Of a stretch of DNA of 64,000 nucleotides, positions 16,383 to 24,993 are shown one piece after another. A model generated the notes under the pieces. It was given only the letters and a program-made list of their open reading frames with translations, ran no database searches and had not been told where the DNA came from. How positions within the stretch are numbered: the stretch's first letter is position 1; each line of letters opens with the position of its first letter. This DNA is from Sphingobacterium sp. BN32 (GTDB taxonomy: Bacteria > Bacteroidota > Bacteroidia > Sphingobacteriales > Sphingobacteriaceae), in assembly GCF_030503615.1 (NCBI RefSeq), contig NZ_CP129963.1, positions 3,782,001 through 3,846,000 on the forward strand, in the 5' to 3' direction. Both the position numbers and the translations under genes were made by a program.

Positions 16383-19300
16383 TTAAAAAGTTAACATTAC
16401 AGAGAAGCCCAAGTAACGTGAAGGAGGAGTTTGTGACAAACCTGTCAAACCAATCGCATTTCCGTTAGATGCACCGTTGCCATCTGAATATTCAGGATCT
16501 GTATAAACGTTAGTAGATGGAGTCCAAAGGAATAAGTTTCTTCCTTGCGCACTTACACGAGCAGCCTTGATAACTTTCTGTCTCGCTAAGAATGTTTTCG
16601 GAACATTATAAGTCACAGACATCTCTCTGATTTTCCAGAATGCAGCCGATGTTACATAAGTTTCATCGATGTCTGTTCTTGGAGGGCCCATCGTCCAGTA
16701 GCTTGAACCACCATCATAAACAGTAATATTCGTGTTTGCCACGTAAGAATTTGACGCTTCATCCCAATATGATGAATTAGGAATAACGAAACGCTCGCGA
16801 TCGTAAGCAACTGTATTGATACCTGCGCCTGAGAAGTCGAATGAGCTACCACCGTTGTTGAAAATATAGTTTCCAGTACGGTATTCAGCACTTGTGTAGA
16901 ATGATAAGTCTTTCCACGACAATGATAAATTCAATCCTAAGGTATGCGTAGGCAATGCAGCACCCATGTTGATCAATTGCTCGCTAGCAGTAGGATAACC
17001 TGTAATCTTGTCAACAATGATTCTACCTTCTGGATCTCTGTTGTAACCATATCCCATAAGTACAGGGAATTTTTCACCAGCAATCGCGTATGAACCAGTT
17101 GTTCCTCCGTATGTTGCTAAAGCAAGTTTATCTAAACCTGCAGCTAATTCTTCTACGCGGTTATCGATATATGTAAAGTTTCCACCTACCGTTAAGTTCC
17201 AATCCTGATTACGAATAGGCGTTACTGTTAAACGGCTCTCTAAACCTTTTCCTGATGTGATACCAGCATTCAAAAGGTATTTTTCATAGCCTGATGTAAT
17301 TGAAACGTTTGTTGGAACCGTATTATCTACTGTTCTGTTGTTGAAGTAAGTTGCTTCAGCAGAGATTCTATTATCTAACCATGAAGATTCGAAACCAACC
17401 TCAAACGATCTTGTAATCTCCGGTTTTAGGCCTTTTTGAGGGATTTGATTTTCTAAAGTAAAACCACCTACTCCATTATACGGATATCCAGATCCTTGGG
17501 TGAATGTAGGTAATAAACTATATGCACCAAAGTTTATATAATTACCAACGTTCACCTGGCCAACTTTAGACCAGCTTCCACGTAATTTGAAGAAGTTCAA
17601 ATAACTTAAGTCCTGTAAGCCTTCGATTGCATCAGTTAATACGAATGAAGCTGTTACACCAGGATAGAAGAATGAACGGTTGTTAGGATCTAAGATCGAC
17701 ACCCAGTCATTTCTTCCTGTGAAACTTAAGAATAAATAATTCTTATAAGCAACATCTACTTTACCAGACACACCGAAAACGCGTGCTAAATAGTTAGCTT
17801 GACCTGCGCTTGGCGGGTTCACACTATTTCCAAGATTGTAAAGATCATCCAATACCAAACCATTAACTGAAGCTGACATGCCTGAGTTTTGATTTTGAAC
17901 GTATTGGAATAATGCCGTATAATCTAATTTGAAATCACCGTTTGTATGTGTAGCATGCGCGATGAAATCAGAAACGATGTTTGTTGTATAGTTGAATGCA
18001 TCCGTAACAGATCCTAAGATATTTGATGCTTTATATGTTCCAGAATGCAAACCTGCCGCATACGGAGTGAATATAAATCTACCTGTATGGTATTTATATG
18101 ATTGGTTCGCAGTTGTCATACCCACACGACCGGTGAAATCTAACCACTCTAAAGGTTTGAAATCTAATTGCGTATTTCCCATAAAATAATCATTTCTGAT
18201 ATTTTGACGGTTATTCGCTGCTACGAAGTAAGGGTTGTTGTAATACGCATTGTAGTAACCATTCGGATTACCAAAAGGATTATTTTCCCAGTCTTTATAA
18301 GAAAGCAATGGAATATGTCCCGGAGATTGTAGCACATTGTCGTAGATCGTAGCATTTGCAGATGTTTGATCGTAACGATTTTGAGCATAGTAAGCTGTAT
18401 AAGAGATATTCAACATTTCGTGAAGTTCTCTTTGGCCATTTACACGCGCAGATGCTCTGTTATATTTATCGTATGGCACTGTACCTGTAGATTTTAAGTA
18501 TTGTCCCGAGAAACGGAATGAGCTCTTATCATGTTTAGAAGCCACAGAAAGGTTGGTCATATTCGCAACACCAGTTTCCCAGAAATTGTCTTTATCACCA
18601 GTCCAAGAGTACTTACCTTTTTGAATCGTGCCATCTTGCAAAGCCTCACCAATAATAACCTCTGATCCGTCGAATGCAGGACCGTATTGTTGGTTTTCGT
18701 AAGACACATAGCCCGGCATATGCGCAGCATAACCCGAACCGAAACGTTTTTGAACGCCTGGCAAGAACACGACATCTTCAAAAGTTGTTGTATTCTCAAG
18801 GGTTACTTCCATTCCTTGCGAAGCTGCACCTCTTTTGGTTTTAATAACCAAGGCACCGTTGGACGCTTGAGAACCATATAATGCCGCTGCAGAAGCACCG
18901 TTTAACACGGTAATATCCTCAACGTCATCAGGGTTTAAGTTTCCTAACATTGATGAAGGTGAAATAACGTTGTCAATAACGATCAAGGCTTGGTTGTTAC
19001 CAGTCAATGAACGCATACCACGTAAAATCACACGGTAGTTAGGGTTAACTCCCGAACCAACACCTTGCACTGTTAAACCAGCTACTTTACCAGTCAAACC
19101 AGTTACAACGTTTGTAGGCTTAGCTTTCTGAAGATCGTCTGCTTTGATCGTCGTTTGGGCTGCTCCTAAGGAACGCTTTGTTGCTGATAAACCGGCACCC
19201 GTAACCACAATTTCATCCAAAGTGTTCTCATTACTTACTAAAGAAACGTTGATGGTTGATTGTGAACCGACCGACACAGTCTTAGTTTCGAAGCCAATGT

Positions 19301-19523
19301 AGCTATAAACTAAGGTCGCTCCATTTGCGACAGAGAGTTGGTAATTACCTTCGCCATCAGTTTGCGTTCCGACGCTCGTTCCTTGAACTAAAACCGACGC
19401 TCCGCTGATAGGTGTGCCATCAGCTGCTGATGTTACTTTACCCCTCACTTGCCGATTTTGCGCATACGATACCCCTACGAATAAAGTACACAGCAAAAAA
19501 ATACTGAGTAATTTTTGTTTCAT
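16383..19523 (-). CDS. SusC/RagA-family TonB-linked outer-membrane protein (locus 2)
   Basis: A 1046-residue TonB-dependent channel with signal peptide (ending VSYAQ), regulatory-like domain (about 24-95), LDEIVVTGAG at the plug start (about 102-111), plug (ILRGMRSLTGNNQALIVIDN, then GALVIKTK) and a beta-barrel ending LGFSVMLTF. The first 25 residues match those of the locus 1 SusC closely (MKQKLLS, then AQNRQV), so the two are paralogues; the barrels diverge. An 18-bp perfect palindrome lies 118-157 bases upstream. Confidence 0.93.
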   Translation of the reverse strand: MKQKLLSIFLLCTLFVGVSYAQNRQVRGKVTSAADGTPISGASVLVQGTSVGTQTDGEGNYQLSVANGATLVYSYIGFETKTVSVGSQSTINVSLVSNENTLDEIVVTGAGLSATKRSLGAAQTTIKADDLQKAKPTNVVTGLTGKVAGLTVQGVGSGVNPNYRVILRGMRSLTGNNQALIVIDNVISPSSMLGNLNPDDVEDITVLNGASAAALYGSQASNGALVIKTKRGAASQGMEVTLENTTTFEDVVFLPGVQKRFGSGYAAHMPGYVSYENQQYGPAFDGSEVIIGEALQDGTIQKGKYSWTGDKDNFWETGVANMTNLSVASKHDKSSFRFSGQYLKSTGTVPYDKYNRASARVNGQRELHEMLNISYTAYYAQNRYDQTSANATIYDNVLQSPGHIPLLSYKDWENNPFGNPNGYYNAYYNNPYFVAANNRQNIRNDYFMGNTQLDFKPLEWLDFTGRVGMTTANQSYKYHTGRFIFTPYAAGLHSGTYKASNILGSVTDAFNYTTNIVSDFIAHATHTNGDFKLDYTALFQYVQNQNSGMSASVNGLVLDDLYNLGNSVNPPSAGQANYLARVFGVSGKVDVAYKNYLFLSFTGRNDWVSILDPNNRSFFYPGVTASFVLTDAIEGLQDLSYLNFFKLRGSWSKVGQVNVGNYINFGAYSLLPTFTQGSGYPYNGVGGFTLENQIPQKGLKPEITRSFEVGFESSWLDNRISAEATYFNNRTVDNTVPTNVSITSGYEKYLLNAGITSGKGLESRLTVTPIRNQDWNLTVGGNFTYIDNRVEELAAGLDKLALATYGGTTGSYAIAGEKFPVLMGYGYNRDPEGRIIVDKITGYPTASEQLINMGAALPTHTLGLNLSLSWKDLSFYTSAEYRTGNYIFNNGGSSFDFSGAGINTVAYDRERFVIPNSSYWDEASNSYVANTNITVYDGGSSYWTMGPPRTDIDETYVTSAAFWKIREMSVTYNVPKTFLARQKVIKAARVSAQGRNLFLWTPSTNVYTDPEYSDGNGASNGNAIGLTGLSQTPPSRYLGFSVMLTF

Positions 19524-19640
19524 GTTTTGTTGTTGTTTAGTTAATCGCTTTTTGGTTTGCTAATTATAACAAAGTGTTAAAATTTTGTTAAAACGCTCAG
19601 CAATTTAGGATGGCAAAGTTGTCACTGCAAATAATTCAAG

Positions 19641-19680
19641 TAAATTTTTAATTTATTTCGTCAAATAAATTAAAAATTTA
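19641..19680. repeat. 18-bp perfect palindrome upstream of susC (locus 2)
   Basis: TAAATTTTTAATTTATTT at 19641-19658, a CGTC spacer and its exact reverse complement at 19663-19680. It lies in the 406-base divergent gap between susC (minus) and trmD (plus). It could be an operator, a cruciform or an AT-only hairpin in a long leader; there is no GC stem or T tract as in a terminator. No other feature is evident in 19524-19860. Confidence 0.6.
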
Positions 19681-19929
19681 ATTAAACAATATATTTGCAA
19701 AATGAACCTTAAACATTGAAAAGTTATCAATCTATACAGTTAGTTTTTATAAATTTTTAAATGAACTTATCAACTGATATTAAGAATTCATAAAAGTAAT
19801 AATTAAAATCAGCCATATATTTTTGTGTAAAATAAATGTTATGCAACTATTATTTTACAATTACGTAGTTTCATTTTCACCTTGACAGAAACAGCCCAAT
19901 TTCCAGCCTTTCTTGCTACCTTTGTGGTT

Positions 19930-20607
19930 ATGAGATTTGATATCATTACTGTCCTACCAGACTTACTACAAAGTCCGTTTGCCCATTCTATCTTGCAGAG
20001 AGCACAGAAAAAGGGCATTGCAGAAATCCATGTGCACAATCTTCGCGATTACAGTGAAAACAAACAGAAATCTGTAGACGACTATCCCTATGGTGGCGGA
20101 TCGGGGATGGTGATGCAAATCGCACCATTCGCAGCATGTATCGAAAAATTGCAAGCGGAGCGTACGTACGACGAAGTTATTTATATGACGCCCGATGGTG
20201 TTACTTTAAATCAGGATATCGCAAACTCCTTATCTACATTAGAAAATGTCATTATCCTTTGTGGACACTATAAAGGCATCGATCAACGCATCCGAGATAT
20301 TTATGTAACTCGCGAGATCTCTATTGGAGACTATGTTCTTTCAGGAGGAGAATTGCCGGCAGCAATCCTTGTAGATGCGATCATCCGGTTAATTCCGGGC
20401 GTGCTATCGGATGAGACCTCTGCCCTATCGGACTCTTTTCAAGACGGTTTATTGGACGCACCAATATATACTCGACCAGTAGAATGGCGAGGACATAAGG
20501 TGCCTGATATCTTATTGAGCGGGCATGAAGCAAAAATTACAGCTTGGCGCCATGAACAACAGCTACAAAGAACAAAAGAAAGGCGCCCAGATTTGCTAAA
20601 TGATTAA
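19930..20607 (+). CDS. trmD: tRNA (guanine-37-N1)-methyltransferase
   Basis: A 225-residue SPOUT-class enzyme that methylates G37 beside the anticodon using S-adenosylmethionine and so guards the reading frame. I use the ATG at 19930 ([13 protein letters not shown]); the upstream extension to 19882 is not TrmD-like. Motifs: [13 protein letters not shown] (about 55-67), [13 protein letters not shown] (about 112-124) and the knot loop [14 protein letters not shown] (about 133-146). A TACCTTTG promoter-like word ends 5 bases before this ATG, so the mRNA may be nearly leaderless. Confidence 0.93.
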   Translation: MRFDIITVLPDLLQSPFAHSILQRAQKKGIAEIHVHNLRDYSENKQKSVDDYPYGGGSGMVMQIAPFAACIEKLQAERTYDEVIYMTPDGVTLNQDIANSLSTLENVIILCGHYKGIDQRIRDIYVTREISIGDYVLSGGELPAAILVDAIIRLIPGVLSDETSALSDSFQDGLLDAPIYTRPVEWRGHKVPDILLSGHEAKITAWRHEQQLQRTKERRPDLLND

Positions 20608-20644
20608 TAAAAACTTACTTTCTTTATTTTTTCTTTAAATAAAG

Positions 20645-20674
20645 TTTGAAATTTCAAAATTTCCTTTAAATTTG
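20645..20674 (+). promoter_or_regulatory. Promoter of the trp leader
   Basis: TTTG at 20645-20648 and TAAATTTG at 20667-20674 are separated by 18 bases, close to the Bacteroidetes consensus. Transcription would begin about 20680, only a few bases before the leader-peptide ATG. Confidence 0.6.
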
Positions 20675-20684
20675 TGTGTTAATA

Positions 20685-20732
20685 ATGAGCACATTTCAAT
20701 ATACTAACCGTTGGTGGCTTCTGACTAAATAA
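20685..20732 (+). CDS. trpL: trp operon leader peptide
   Basis: A 15-codon ORF, MSTFQYTNRWWLLTK, with two adjacent Trp codons (20712-20717). It lies between a promoter and a terminator hairpin upstream of trpE, which is the classic arrangement for ribosome-mediated attenuation: at low charged tRNA-Trp the ribosome stalls at WW, and the downstream RNA refolds to let transcription enter trpE. It is too short for ordinary gene finders. Confidence 0.85.
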   Translation: MSTFQYTNRWWLLTK

Positions 20733-20825
20733 GTCGGGAGGGTGGTATATTTTACGATAAGAATTTCATAATCAACCAAAACCACTGAATGGTAAGCCCG
20801 ACGTAGAGTACGTTGGGCTTTTTTT
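20733..20825 (+). promoter_or_regulatory. trp attenuator (antiterminator/terminator region)
   Basis: The terminator is AAGCCCgACGT (20794-20804) pairing with ACGTtGGGCTT (20810-20820), followed by a T run. GTCGGG at 20733-20738, immediately after the leader stop, is complementary to CCCGAC at 20797-20802 inside the terminator 5' arm, so it could form a competing antiterminator. A GGTGG/CCACT pairing in between may help. Regulation is inferred from the layout. Confidence 0.75.
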
Positions 20826-20852
20826 ATTTTTGACACAATATATAAACAACAT

Positions 20853-22256
20853 ATGAGCTATATTTTTAAAACGAATCATAAAAACATCCTCGCAGACACG
20901 ACGACGCCTGTGAGCATGTACTTAAGACTTCGTGATACTTTCCCGAACAGCCTATTGCTGGAGAGTTCAGAATATCACAGCCGCGACAACAACATCAGTT
21001 ACATCTGCTGTCAACCAGTCGCTGGCATCGTCCTAGAAGGCAAAACCCTGAACATTTCCCTTCCCGACGGGCAGAAAATCAGCAAAAATGCGGAAGGGCT
21101 TAACTTACGCGAAGAAGTATCCAACTTCAGAAAATCCTTCCAATCAGAGAATGCTCCTGAGGTAAACGTCATTTCCAACGGAATATTCGGCTATTTCACC
21201 TTCGATGCCGTTAATTATTTCGAAGACATCAAGTTAACCACGCCCCCACATCCTGAAAAAGATATCCCCACTCTTCAATATCACGTCTATAAATTTGTTA
21301 TCGCTATAGATCACTTCAGAAACCAACTGCACATCTTCGAAAATATATTAGACAGCGAAAGCAGTGAGCTAGACCGTCTACAATTTCTTATTCAAAACAA
21401 GAATTTCCCGGAATATACCTTCCAAAAGAAAGGTGCAGAAACGTCCAACATGAGCGACGAGGATTTCAAAAACCTGGTATTGAAGATGAAAGAGCATATT
21501 CAACGTGGCGATGTTTTCCAAATCGTTCCTTCGCGAGGGTTCAAAACGCCGTTCTCCGGCGATGAATTCAACGTATATCGCGCCCTGCGTTCAATCAATC
21601 CTTCTCCGTACCTCTTCTATTTCGATTATGGCGATTTCAAGCTATTCGGGTCATCTCCCGAAGCCCAATTGACCATCAAAAAAGATGTAGCAAGCATCTA
21701 CCCGATTGCCGGAACCTTCAAACGTACAGGCAATATGGAACAGGACGAAAAGATTGCTGAAGAGTTGAAGAACGACCCGAAAGAATCTGCAGAACATGTG
21801 ATGTTGGTTGACTTGGCACGAAACGACCTTAGTCGCCACTGCACCCAAGTGGAAGTGAACTCTTATAAAGAAGCACAATACTATTCCCATGTCATCCACC
21901 TGGTATCCAAGGTCAGCGGCAAGTTGAATCCCGACGCTAATCCATTCGACGTCGTAGGCGATACTTTCCCTGCAGGCACCTTATCCGGCGCGCCAAAACA
22001 TATGGCGTTGACACTGATCGACCGTTATGAAGGATTCCAACGCTCCTTTTACTCGGGCGCCATTGGCTATATGGGATTTAATGGCGACTTTAACCATGCC
22101 ATTATGATCCGCTCCTTTCTGAGCAAGCAGAACAACCTGCACTATCAAGCTGGAGCCGGCATCGTATTGGATTCGGATCCCGAAAAAGAATTACAAGAAG
22201 TAAACAATAAAATATCGGCCCTTCGCAGAGCCTTAGAATTAGCGGAAACTATTTAA
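20853..22256 (+). CDS. trpE: Anthranilate synthase component I
   Basis: A 467-residue enzyme converting chorismate to anthranilate with ammonia from TrpG. Near the N-terminus LLLESSEYHSRDNNISYICC contains the LLES motif of the tryptophan feedback site. The chorismate-binding domain (about 200-465) has DVFQIVPSRGF, SPYLFYFDYG, SSPEAQLTI, PIAGTFKRTG, TFPAGTLSGAPKHMALTLID and GAGIVLDSDPEKE. The feedback motif and the trp leader both argue for TrpE rather than PabB. It overlaps closely with trpG (one base between stop and start). Confidence 0.93.
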   Translation: MSYIFKTNHKNILADTTTPVSMYLRLRDTFPNSLLLESSEYHSRDNNISYICCQPVAGIVLEGKTLNISLPDGQKISKNAEGLNLREEVSNFRKSFQSENAPEVNVISNGIFGYFTFDAVNYFEDIKLTTPPHPEKDIPTLQYHVYKFVIAIDHFRNQLHIFENILDSESSELDRLQFLIQNKNFPEYTFQKKGAETSNMSDEDFKNLVLKMKEHIQRGDVFQIVPSRGFKTPFSGDEFNVYRALRSINPSPYLFYFDYGDFKLFGSSPEAQLTIKKDVASIYPIAGTFKRTGNMEQDEKIAEELKNDPKESAEHVMLVDLARNDLSRHCTQVEVNSYKEAQYYSHVIHLVSKVSGKLNPDANPFDVVGDTFPAGTLSGAPKHMALTLIDRYEGFQRSFYSGAIGYMGFNGDFNHAIMIRSFLSKQNNLHYQAGAGIVLDSDPEKELQEVNNKISALRRALELAETI

Positions 22257-22257
22257 C

Positions 22258-22830
22258 ATGAGCAAGCCAGTTTTAGTAATCGACAATTACGATTCATTCA
22301 CCTATAATCTCGTTCACCTTTTACAGGAATTGAACAAGCCTTACGTAGTCGTTCGAAACGACAAGTTTGAACTTGCAGACGTAGAACAATACGACAAAAT
22401 ATTACTATCTCCAGGCCCCGGAATTCCTGAGGAAGCCGGTTTGTTGATGGATGTAATCCGCACTTATGCGCCTAGCAAAAGTATCCTGGGCATATGCTTA
22501 GGACAACAGGCCATTGCTGAAGTTTTTGGTGGCAGCCTTTACAACATGCCGAAGCCCCTACATGGCGTGGCGACAAGCATTAACATCACCGATCCTGAGG
22601 AGAAATTATTCCAGAATTTCCCTTCAGACTCCAAAATCGGGAGATACCATTCTTGGGCAGTAGAGGATAAAACTTTACCCAACTCCTTAAAGATTACAGC
22701 GGTGGACCCGGCAGGCGTTATCATGGCATTGTCGCATAAGGAATACGATGTAAGAGGAATGCAATTCCACCCGGAATCAATTTTAACAGACAATGGTAAA
22801 ATCTTAATTGATAACTGGTTAAAAGATTAA
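22258..22830 (+). CDS. trpG: Anthranilate synthase component II (glutamine amidotransferase)
   Basis: A 190-residue class I glutaminase that feeds ammonia to TrpE. The triad is visible: Cys80 in ILGICLGQQ, His171 and Glu173 in MQFHPESIL. The oxyanion region is LLSPGPGIPEEAG (49-61). It begins one base after trpE. The next gene is trpC, not trpD, which is unusual for the phylum order E-G-D-C-F-B-A. Confidence 0.93.
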   Translation: MSKPVLVIDNYDSFTYNLVHLLQELNKPYVVVRNDKFELADVEQYDKILLSPGPGIPEEAGLLMDVIRTYAPSKSILGICLGQQAIAEVFGGSLYNMPKPLHGVATSINITDPEEKLFQNFPSDSKIGRYHSWAVEDKTLPNSLKITAVDPAGVIMALSHKEYDVRGMQFHPESILTDNGKILIDNWLKD

Positions 22831-22867
22831 CACATAAGTCCCCAGGCTAATTATCCACAGAAAACAC

Positions 22868-23659
22868 ATGACCATACTAGATAAAATAGTTGAACGAAAA
22901 AAAGAGGAAGTTGCAGAAGCCAAAGCAAAAGTAACGAATGATGAGCTAAAATCTTATCCGCTATTTAACCGAACATGCTACAACCTACGCGAGTCCATCT
23001 TGCATCCGGAAAGATCAGGAATTATTGCCGAATATAAACGTGCATCCCCATCCAAGGGCTTGATAAACGGTCGCAATTCAGTACAGGAAGTTGTAAAAGG
23101 TTACCAAGATGCCGGAGCATCAGCAATCTCGGTATTAACCGACAAAGACTTCTTTCAGGGCGACCTACAAGATTTGACCGCAGCGCGCGAAGTCCTTCAA
23201 ATCCCCCTATTGCGCAAGGAGTTTATTGTAGACGAATACCAGATTACCGAAGCAAAGGCCTATGGCGCCGATATCATCCTATTGATAGCTGCCTGCCTGA
23301 GCAAAGAGGAGATTCAAAACCTCGCTAGCTATGCAAAAACACTAGGCCTCAATGTACTTTTGGAAGTGCATAATGAAGAGGAGTTAAACAAAAGTCTATT
23401 CGACACGATCGACGCTATTGGCGTTAATAACCGTAATCTGAAAGATTTTGTCGTTTCCCTGGACCACTCCTATGATTTGGTGAACACGATTCCGAACCAA
23501 TATATCAAAGTTTCCGAAAGTGGAATCTCAGACCCTCATACCATCAATGAATTGAAGAAAGCAGGGTTCCAGGCATTCCTGATTGGCGAAAACTTTATGA
23601 AAACAGAAAACCCGATGTTGGCAATTCAGGAGTTTACAGAACAAGTTAAGCAGGGCTAG
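22868..23659 (+). CDS. trpC: Indole-3-glycerol-phosphate synthase
   Basis: A 263-residue (beta/alpha)8-barrel enzyme that closes the indole ring from carboxyphenylaminodeoxyribulose phosphate. Motifs: IIAEYKRASPSKG (about 53-65) with the catalytic Lys, ISVLTDKDFFQGDL (about 86-99), LLRKEFIVDEYQI (about 116-128), DAIGVNNRNLKDF (about 185-197) and IKVSESGISDP (about 216-226). It lies 37 bases after trpG and is the last trp gene in the cluster; trpF, trpB and trpA do not follow. An intergenic hairpin repeat starts 39 bases downstream. Confidence 0.93.
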   Translation: MTILDKIVERKKEEVAEAKAKVTNDELKSYPLFNRTCYNLRESILHPERSGIIAEYKRASPSKGLINGRNSVQEVVKGYQDAGASAISVLTDKDFFQGDLQDLTAAREVLQIPLLRKEFIVDEYQITEAKAYGADIILLIAACLSKEEIQNLASYAKTLGLNVLLEVHNEEELNKSLFDTIDAIGVNNRNLKDFVVSLDHSYDLVNTIPNQYIKVSESGISDPHTINELKKAGFQAFLIGENFMKTENPMLAIQEFTEQVKQG

Positions 23660-23697
23660 TTCATATCTGCAAGCAGACAGCTCCCATCTAGAGACTA

Positions 23698-23790
23698 TTC
23701 ATACCCAATGCATACCCCTTTCGAAGCGCTTATGAAAGGGGTTTGTATTGGGTTTGTATTGGGTTTAAAAGGGTTCTGTGTCGAAGCAGG
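23698..23790 (+). repeat. Intergenic hairpin repeat, copy B
   Basis: ACCCAATGCATACCCCTTTC (23703-23722) and GAAAGGGGTTTGTATTGGGT (23734-23753) form a 20-bp stem with 18 matches around GAAGCGCTTAT. Directly after the stem, TTTGTATTGGG is repeated and grades into TTTAAAAGGG. This is the most symmetric of the four copies in the window. Confidence 0.8.
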
Positions 23791-23911
23791 TCTGAAGCAA
23801 TCTTGTCTCTGAACAGGCGATTGTCAGCTGAATCTCCCATCTATGCAGCTCGCGGCCAGTTTACTATGAAAAAAAGAATTTTGCTTACCTTTGTAAAAAT
23901 TTTCAACAAAA

Positions 23912-24907
23912 ATGTCAGTAAAGATTGGTGAACATATTGATTTAGGGGAATTTCCATTGTTGCTTGCACCGATGGAAGATGTGAGCGATCCACCGTTCCG
24001 TTTTGTGTGTAAACAAAATGGGGTTGATATGATGTATACGGAGTTCATCTCTTCGGAGGGATTGATCCGTGATGCGGCGAAGTCGAGACAGAAGTTGGAT
24101 ATTTTCGAATACGAGCGACCTATCGGGATACAGATTTTCGGATCGGATATTGAGCACATGCGTCAATCTGCCGAAATCTGTTCAGCGGCGAATCCGGATC
24201 TGATCGATATTAACTATGGTTGTCCGGTAAAGAATGTGGCATGCCGTGGTGCTGGCGCCAGTTTATTGCAAGACATCGATAAGATGGTGGCGATGACCAA
24301 AGCCGTTGTTGAGGCTACGCATCTTCCGGTTACTGTAAAAACACGCTTGGGATGGGACGACAGTACGAAGAACGTGTATGAAGTTGCAGAGCGACTTCAG
24401 GATATTGGTATAAAAGCCTTATCTATTCACGGTAGAACGCGGGCGCAGATGTATAAAGGCCAGGCAGACTGGTCGATGATTCGCGATGTAAAGCGCAATC
24501 CGCGCATCAAGATTCCTATATTCGGAAACGGAGATGTAGATTCTGTGGATAAAGCAGCCGCTTGGCGTCAGGAATATGAGGTGGACGGCATTATGATCGG
24601 TCGTGCATCCATCGGTTACCCTTGGATTTTCCGCGAGGTGAAGCACTTTTTCGAAACAGGTGAGCGATTAGAAGGGCCAACCGTTGCTGAACGTGTTGAA
24701 GTGTGCCGCACACACCTGACAAAGTCAATCGAATGGAAAGGCGATAAGACGGGCATCTTCGAAATGAGAAGGCATTATGCCAACTATTTCAAAGGTATCC
24801 CTAACTTTAAAGAGTACAGAATGAGACTGGTAGAGCTAATGAAGTATGATGAAATCATCGAAGTCTTAGAAGAAATAAAGCATAATTTTGCTGAGGAAGT
24901 CGCTTAA
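23912..24907 (+). CDS. dusB: tRNA-dihydrouridine synthase (DusB type)
   Basis: A 331-residue flavin enzyme that reduces uridines in the tRNA D-loop region. The FMN barrel begins PLLLAPMEDVSDPPFR (15-30). NYGCPVKNV has the GCP cysteine (Cys104) used as general acid, then VKTRLGWDD, LSIHGRTRAQMYKGQADW (with the FMN-contacting His), PIFGNGDVDS and GIMIGRASIGYPWIFRE. A TACCTTTG -7 element lies at 23886-23893, 18 bases before the ATG, although no good -33 is seen. Confidence 0.9.
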   Translation: MSVKIGEHIDLGEFPLLLAPMEDVSDPPFRFVCKQNGVDMMYTEFISSEGLIRDAAKSRQKLDIFEYERPIGIQIFGSDIEHMRQSAEICSAANPDLIDINYGCPVKNVACRGAGASLLQDIDKMVAMTKAVVEATHLPVTVKTRLGWDDSTKNVYEVAERLQDIGIKALSIHGRTRAQMYKGQADWSMIRDVKRNPRIKIPIFGNGDVDSVDKAAAWRQEYEVDGIMIGRASIGYPWIFREVKHFFETGERLEGPTVAERVEVCRTHLTKSIEWKGDKTGIFEMRRHYANYFKGIPNFKEYRMRLVELMKYDEIIEVLEEIKHNFAEEVA

Positions 24908-24921
24908 AAAGCGACTTTTCT
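24897..24921 (+). terminator. Terminator overlapping the dusB stop
   Basis: AAGTCGCTT and AAGCGACTT pair across the TAA stop region, followed by TTCTTTT. The stem includes the last two codons of dusB. Confidence 0.75.
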
Positions 24922-24993
24922 TTTGCTATTGTATCTCGTCGAATTCCTTTGCTGTATTTCTCTTGAAGAAAGTTAAACGCGGCGCTCCATTGT

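Noticed and set aside
20608..20852. T-box riboswitch upstream of trpE
   Set aside because: No T-box AGGGTGG-type core with a specifier stem is seen; the WW leader peptide explains the control better.
23743..23931. Frame of 62 codons after trpC
   Set aside because: It starts in the hairpin repeat and overlaps the dusB promoter and start.
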